NCBI RefSeq assembly: GCF_023091745.1
Contig: NC_068933.1
Span: 23,316,001-23,380,000, forward strand
DNA length: 64,000 bases
Source of the DNA: Budorcas taxicolor
Lineage: Eukaryota; Chordata; Mammalia; Artiodactyla; Bovidae
Direction: 5' to 3'
Part shown: piece after piece, positions 58,630 through 64,000 of the stretch
Layout: each line of letters opens with the position of its first letter
Position numbering within the stretch: the first letter of the stretch is position 1
Position numbers and translations under genes: made by a program
The notes under the pieces: model-generated
What the model saw: the letters and a program-made list of their open reading frames with translations, nothing else
What the model was told of the DNA's origin: nothing
Databases searched by the model: none

Positions 58630-58990
58630 CATCCTCATGGACTGAATGTCCACATCTGCAGGATTCACATGTTAAAGCTCTGACTCTCCATGTGGCTGTA
58701 TTTGGAGAGGGCCTATCAGAGGGTAATTAAGATGAAATTAAGTCATAAGAGTATGGTCCTGATCCAGCAGGGTAAGAGACACCAGAGAGGTCTCTCTCCA
58801 CGTGCACACGGAAGGAAGGTCATGAAATGACACAGGGCGAAGGTGGCTGTCTGCAAGCCAGCAAGAAGGGAGCTCTCACCAGAAACCAGACCAGCTGGAG
58901 CCTTGTGGGAAAACATATTTCTGTTGTTTAAGCCACCCTGTCTGTGGTACGTGGTCATGCCAGCCCATGCTAAGACACTGTCTATTTTGT
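58630..58990 (+). mobile_element. Solo LTR, ERVL-MaLR (MLT1/MST-like)
   Basis: GGACTGAATGTCCACATCTG, GGCTGTATTTGGAGAGGGCC, AATTAAGATGAAATTAAGTC, GGTGGCTGTCTGCAAGCC and TTTCTGTTGTTTAAGCCACC follow the ancient mammalian MaLR LTR order. No internal or coding retroviral sequence is seen next to it. Confidence 0.8.
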
Positions 58991-59043
58991 GACATGCACA
59001 CTTATTTTACCAGGAAAGGCGATGATGTGTCTGTCATGAACTG

Positions 59044-59263
59044 GAACTCACTCACTCGTACTCAGTGGGGTCCGACCCTTTGTTACCCCATGGACTGTAG
59101 CCTGCCAGGCTCCTCTGTCCATGGGATTCTGCAGGCACGAATACTGGAATGGGTGGTCCTTTCCTCCTCCAGGGCATCTTCCCGGCCCAGGGATTGAACC
59201 TGCATCTCCTGCAGCCCCTGCTTTGCAGGCGGATTCTTTACCACTGAGCCACCTGGGAAGGCC
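59044..59263 (-). mobile_element. Bov-tA SINE (antisense)
   Basis: ACTCACTCGTACTCAGTGGG start, ending CTGAGCCACCTGGGAAGGCC. Confidence 0.9.
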
Positions 59264-62179
59264 TCCCAAGATGTACAATTCCAATGACGTGGACAGGTGA
59301 AATATTGAAAAATAAAGATAGAATACAATGTTTTTGATAAATAGTTTTTAAATAACAACTCAAAAAGGACAATAATGACTTGAGTTTTTAAAAGTAGCCT
59401 TTTCCTTAGAAGGGCCAAGCAGTAGTGTACTTTGCTTACCAGATCTTTGTTTGATGGCCTCCTAAACTGTTAGAAAATGAGATGTTGCACAGCTCATGCA
59501 TGAAAAACTAGGGTCAGATGGGGGCAAATGGATGTGAAATCAAAGCTTTCACTTTGATTGTTTACATCAGGATCTTAATTCCCTGGCCGGTCAGGGATAT
59601 TGACAAAGCAGTGCCTTTTCAGGCTAACTCTGCTCCGACTTCACTAAGAAAATGCAAACCTCTTCCATTTCCCTCTTTGTGCTCCAGTCTCACGCATCCC
59701 TTTTGTTTCAGAATCCTCAGACTCCTCGCCAAGGCTGGCCTCTCTCCTCCATGGATTGCGTCTTTACGGGGACATCAGCTGCATTCACCACTCTTTCTGT
59801 CCCGGCCTTTGGCTCTTGCCCGTGGCCTCCTCTCCTCGGCTAGCAGACACACAGAGCCCCCTCTGCTTAAACAGAAACACAAAGCCACACACAAGGCAAG
59901 CCCTGCCAGGCCCGGCCTCTGCTCTCAAGCTTTACTCTCGTCTTCCTCCTCCCTTTTCAAGAGGGGTCCATGAATCCCACCTGTCTGCTTGTCCTCCAGT
60001 CTCCTCTCAACCCATCGCAGCCTGGCTGCCATCTGACACACTCCATCACCAAGGTCTCTCGGGTCGTCCTGCCACCTGTTTCCATCGCTTGGTTTCAGAG
60101 AAACACCGTCCTGGAGAGAAACTATGGTTGAGTTCCACAGGATGGTCATTTTGCTGGGACCTGGGGACCTCACTGTTAGTATGTGGACTAGAATATATTC
60201 TTTCTGAAGCCACTGGTCATCTGTCCAGCATGAAGCCTCGGTTCAGTGCTGCTCAAGCGAAGGGTTCAGGATGCTAAAGAAGGCTTGAAAGGAAATGGCT
60301 GCAGGATGTAAGGACGGCGAGGGAAGACCATGATGTTGGCATGGTCAGGCGAGGAAAATGTCAGCTGTGGAGTGAGGTTTATTTAAGCTCTGGGTCACAG
60401 TGAGAATGCACGTCGTTATAAATACTTGAGAGCCAATGTGTAAGTAAAAGAAAACTATATAATTATGTTTCTGAATGACTAAAATCCTCCTATACTAATT
60501 CTGTGAGTGCAGGGGTCTACCCTGCCATACTCTGGTCTAGTTTAAATAAACAAATCCAAGCTCCAACTAAAGTAGTCACAGCTTTAACTAAATTAATCGA
60601 TACACAAAGTATTCAATAACCTGAATCAATGCTTTAGTGATTACTATTACCTGTAATAAAAATTTCTGTGTCAAAATACATAGTTTTCCTTCATCTTAAA
60701 AATTATTCCATTATCCTTCAATTTCCTTTTTTTTTAAATGGACAAACATAATACACAAAACCCTGGGAATCATTCAGAGCATCAAACTATGGGGTTAAAA
60801 GTTTGTAACTTGACAGTTGAGTCCACAGGGTGTACCTTGCCTACAATCCAGTTTTCTGTTTTTAACAGCACTTGTAGTGGGATTCCGAGTAACTTCTGCT
60901 TTCTGAACATTCGCTACCATCCTAAAGTGGTATGTTATACATAAAACCATCAACATATCCAAAATATAATCATCTTAATGAGAATAAACCTCTCCTGTAT
61001 GCACATACTTCCACTGTATCTCAAAAGGCCTAAGGTTTAACAAGTAAAATAGACAGATTATCTAACATAAATGACTTTAAAAATATCTGGCTGAACATTC
61101 CACTTGGAGGTTTATACATCTTCTGCATACATATGGATGTGCACGTGTGTCTGCGTAGCTTTTTTAAGGGAATGGCGGATCGTCTGGCCCAATTTTTCAT
61201 GGTCATGTGGGAAATATAACATTCGTGGCTTGCGAAACAAGAAAAGGTAGGTTTGCATTTCTGCCAACTAGACGCAAAGTCTCAAGAGCTTCCTGCAGAG
61301 GAAAGCCAGCCTGGAGAATCCCGGCAGTGTCTGCAGGAGGGAAAAATTAATGATAGAAGGTTGGAGGGCCTTGATGATGAATGGCCTTGACTGCTTCAAA
61401 AGTGACCTTTTCTCTGGTTTCAGGCCTGTCAGTGCATTCTCTGGGCTCTGGTCCTACTCTTTAACCCATATTCAACTGGATGGCAAGAAGTAGTTTGCTC
61501 AGAAGTCTCACTGAGTACATCTTCCTCATCTCCTAAGAGCTTGGGTGAAGTGTCAGTGCCTAGGGTAAGTGCTGCTTGTAAAATGTTCCAGCTGGGACTG
61601 GAATGACAGAAATGCTCTCATTTATTAATTTCCCTGAATTGAGCCATGTTCCCTGACATGCCATTACCTGGCCTACTGAAGGTAACATTCTCTATATTTT
61701 CTTCTCTAGCACATGAAGTACCTATTAATATATATTTTTTAATATTTAGGTAATTTAAAAATTAACATCTTGCATTGGTGTGGAACTTTGGTTACAACTG
61801 ATGAGCAAATCGTGATGCATTATTATTAATAAGTGTCCATAGTAGGTAGTAGACTTCACACTTTGTATAAGTGTGTACTATGGGTTTTGCCACATGCAAC
61901 ATGTCATGTATCCACAATTACCCACACACCATGCAGAATAGTTTCACTGCCATAAAACCCTCTGTGTCCACTTAATTCACCTCTTTTCCCCACCAAAAAC
62001 CCCTGGCAACCCTGATCTTTTTACTGTCTTTGTAGTTGTTCTCAGATGTCAAAAAATTGGGATTATATAGAATTTAGCCTTTTCAGCCTGGTTTATTGAC
62101 TTAGCAATTATGCACTTAAAGTTCTTCTCCATGTCTTTCTGTAGCTCCATAGACATTTTCATCATGGAATAATATTCCA
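59264..62179. other. Unassigned sequence, about 2.9 kb
   Basis: No young repeat recognised. 59640-60130 is richer in C and gives overlapping ORFs on both strands (up to 173 codons) with no recognisable protein. 60400-62170 is AT-rich. Confidence 0.4.
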
Positions 62180-62277
62180 GGACTTCCCTGGTGGCCCAGA
62201 GGTTAAGACTCCACACCACTAATGGAAGGAGTGTGGGTTTAATTCCTGGTCAGGGAAGTTGTGCATGCTGCAGCCAA
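62180..62277 (+). mobile_element. CHR-1-type SINE (sense)
   Basis: GACTTCCCTGGTGGCCCAGA through GCATGCTGCAGCCAAAAAAA. Confidence 0.88.
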
Positions 62278-62285
62278 AAAAAAAC

Positions 62286-62314
62286 CCACCACCACCACCA
62301 CCACCACCACCACC
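62286..62314. repeat. (ACC)n trinucleotide microsatellite
   Basis: About nine to ten ACC units directly after the SINE A-tail. The poly-His ORF across it is spurious. Confidence 0.95.
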
Positions 62315-62892
62315 AGCTAGAGACTAGTATACCACTGTATGAACAGACAGTTTATCCATTCACCTGTTGGAGGACATCCTGATTATTTGTGAATTTGGGA
62401 TGTTTGCATTATAAACATGCGTGTGCAGGTTTTTGTGTGGATTTGCCTGATAATTTTTTGGTACTCAGCAATACAAGTGCAGTCTAATGCCAACAGACTT
62501 GTGGATGCTGTTCATCTTTGGCACCCATGAGATATTCACTTTGGGTCTTCTTTTCTCAATGCTCCTTAACACCTGTTGGGCTCTCAGCTATCATTTCTGG
62601 CTGGCAGGTAACTTCTGCAGATGTATTTTCTGAAGCTCAGTTACTACTGATCACCAAAAGTTTATTAAGTTTCTTCAAGTCTGCTATTACAGATGAATGA
62701 GATTTCTTGGTTGACTCCACAGAAGGCTGGTATCTGCCAATGAGACTTCAAGAGAGGGAGCAATTCCCACCCAGCAAATGTGGCAATTCTTTGTTTGTTC
62801 CAGACATGTCAGTATTACTGTCCAGATCTATAAACCCCCAATGGAAACCAAATTTAAAAATTTCAAATGAAGGGTCATATTTTAATGCTTCT

Positions 62893-63129
62893 ATTTCCAT
62901 AAAGGTCTTCCCTGGTGGCTCAGATGGTAATGAATCTCCCTGCCAATGCAGGAGACGTGGGTTTGATCCCTGGGTCAGGAAGATCCCCTGGAGGAGGAAA
63001 TGGCAACCTACTCCAGGATTCTTATATGGAGAACCCCCAAGACAAAGGAGCCTGGCGGGCTACAGTCCATGGGGTTGCAAAAGAGTCAGGGCATGACTGA
63101 GCGACTAAAAAACAACAATTTCCGTAAAG
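62893..63129 (+). mobile_element. Bov-tA SINE (sense), 12-bp TSD
   Basis: The insert is flanked by ATTTCCATAAAG (62893-62904) and ATTTCCGTAAAG (63118-63129). Confidence 0.92.
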
Positions 63130-63204
63130 GGACTAATAAGTTGAGATCAGATGCATCATTTTTTTTTTTAACTTTCTTGTTTTGTATTGGGGTATAGGCA
63201 ATGA

Positions 63205-63424
63205 ATCAGCACTCCCCTGGGAGCTCAGCTGGTACAGAATCCACCTGCAATGCAGGAGACCCCGGTTTGATTCCTGGGTTGGGAAGATCCCCTGGAGTAG
63301 GGATAGGTTACCCACTAGGCTAGTATTCTTGGCTGGAGAATCCCCATGGGTAGAGGAGCCTGGTGGGCTACAGTCCATGGGGTCACAAAGAGTTGGAAAC
63401 GACTGAGCGACTAAGCACAGCACA
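63205..63424 (+). mobile_element. Bov-tA SINE (sense)
   Basis: GCACTCCCCTGGGAGCTCAG through GGAAACGACTGAGCGACTAA. It sits within or at the edge of an L1 3' fragment. Confidence 0.9.
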
Positions 63425-63640
63425 TAGCTGATTAATAATGTTGTGATGGTTCCAGGTGAACAGCGAAGGAATGCAGCCATACATTTACATGTGTCCCTTG
63501 ACCCCCAAACGCCCCTCCCATCCAGGCTGCCACATAACATTGAGCAGAGTTCCGTGTGCTATACAGTCGGACCTTGTTGGTTATACATTTTAAATAAACC
63601 AGTGTGTACATGTCCATCCCAAGCCCCCTAATTTGACATT
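63425..63640 (-). mobile_element. L1 3' fragment (antisense)
   Basis: GTTCCAGGTGAACAGCGAAG, TACAGTCGGACCTTGTTGGT, ATGTCCATCCCAAGCC. Confidence 0.7.
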
Positions 63641-64000
63641 ATTACCTACTTCCACGGCCAAAGGAAGAATATTTTTCTCTTTATGTAGAAGGACCACATT
63701 CTGCTGCCTGTCTCCTTTCGTCTCCCCGTCCAAGGCAACAGGTGGTTGTCGGTTTGTTGCCTGTTTCCGGGAAGTTCATGTCCCCTGTGTCACGTTTTTG
63801 GTCACGTGGACTAGTTCTGTTTGATCTCATGCTGTTGATCCCCTGGTTCGTTATGCTGCTGGAGGCTGTTCCCTGACTCCAGTGATGACATCCTAGATGC
63901 CACGCCTTTTCTCTTAAAAACATCTGTGGTCAGCGCGTTATGACCGTTGTGACAGAAGAGCTAGCTTCCTTGTGTGAGGATGGAATTCGAGACCCTGGGT
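63641..64000. other. Unassigned window end
   Basis: Nothing recognised. The sequence runs off the window. Confidence 0.4.

Noticed and set aside
59518..60277. ORFs of 151 and 173 codons
   Set aside because: Overlapping frames in C-rich sequence; no known protein and low-complexity composition.
62191..62382. ORF with a poly-His run
   Set aside because: The His run is the (ACC)n microsatellite after a CHR-1 SINE.
1..64000. CRISPR array, prokaryotic operon, phage or integrative element
   Set aside because: No regular short spacer array, no Shine-Dalgarno-led gene runs, and the whole window is vertebrate repeat-rich DNA.

Overview
This window is nuclear DNA from a ruminant, most likely a bovid. 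It carries dense Bov-tA and BOV-A2 SINEs, CHR-type tRNA-Glu SINEs, BovB LINE 3' ends and ruminant-type L1 copies. That combination is typical of pecoran ruminants. I could not settle the species from sequence alone.

Only one protein-coding gene is supported. It is TRMT9B (KIAA1456/C8orf79), a Trm9/ALKBH8-like class I methyltransferase, on the minus strand. Three coding exons are present: 32932-32779 (start codon), 23869-23696 (SAM-binding motifs) and 16829-15796 (rest of the domain, linker, conserved tail, stop). The exons join cleanly with GT/AG sites into an uninterrupted frame of 453 residues, about the length of the human protein. The introns are about 8.9 and 6.9 kb. Non-coding first exons should lie above 33 kb or beyond the window; I could not identify them. 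The 3'UTR should run below 15796, into a stretch poor in young repeats.

Layout: 1-7.5 kb is intergenic with scattered SINEs. 7.57-10.83 kb is a 5'-truncated L1 on the minus strand, with a nested BOV-A2 and what looks like a 3' transduction. 10.85-13.97 kb is a stack of L1, BovB, SINE and (GT)n. 14.0-15.8 kb is the probable 3'UTR. 15.8-32.9 kb is the TRMT9B coding region, whose introns hold Tigger1-type MITEs, BovB ends, CHR SINEs, a 90-bp duplication around a SINE and an AT-rich tandem duplication. 33-64 kb is TRMT9B 5' intronic/upstream sequence, with a 0.49-kb direct repeat pair (47.68 and 50.56 kb), a BovB reverse-transcriptase relic (55.4-57.0 kb) and an ERVL-MaLR-like LTR near 58.8 kb.

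I found no CRISPR array, operon, prokaryotic feature or clearly new gene system. The more unusual signals are structural: the duplications, the candidate L1 3' transduction, and the phase-1/phase-1 SAM-motif exon whose skipping would keep the reading frame.
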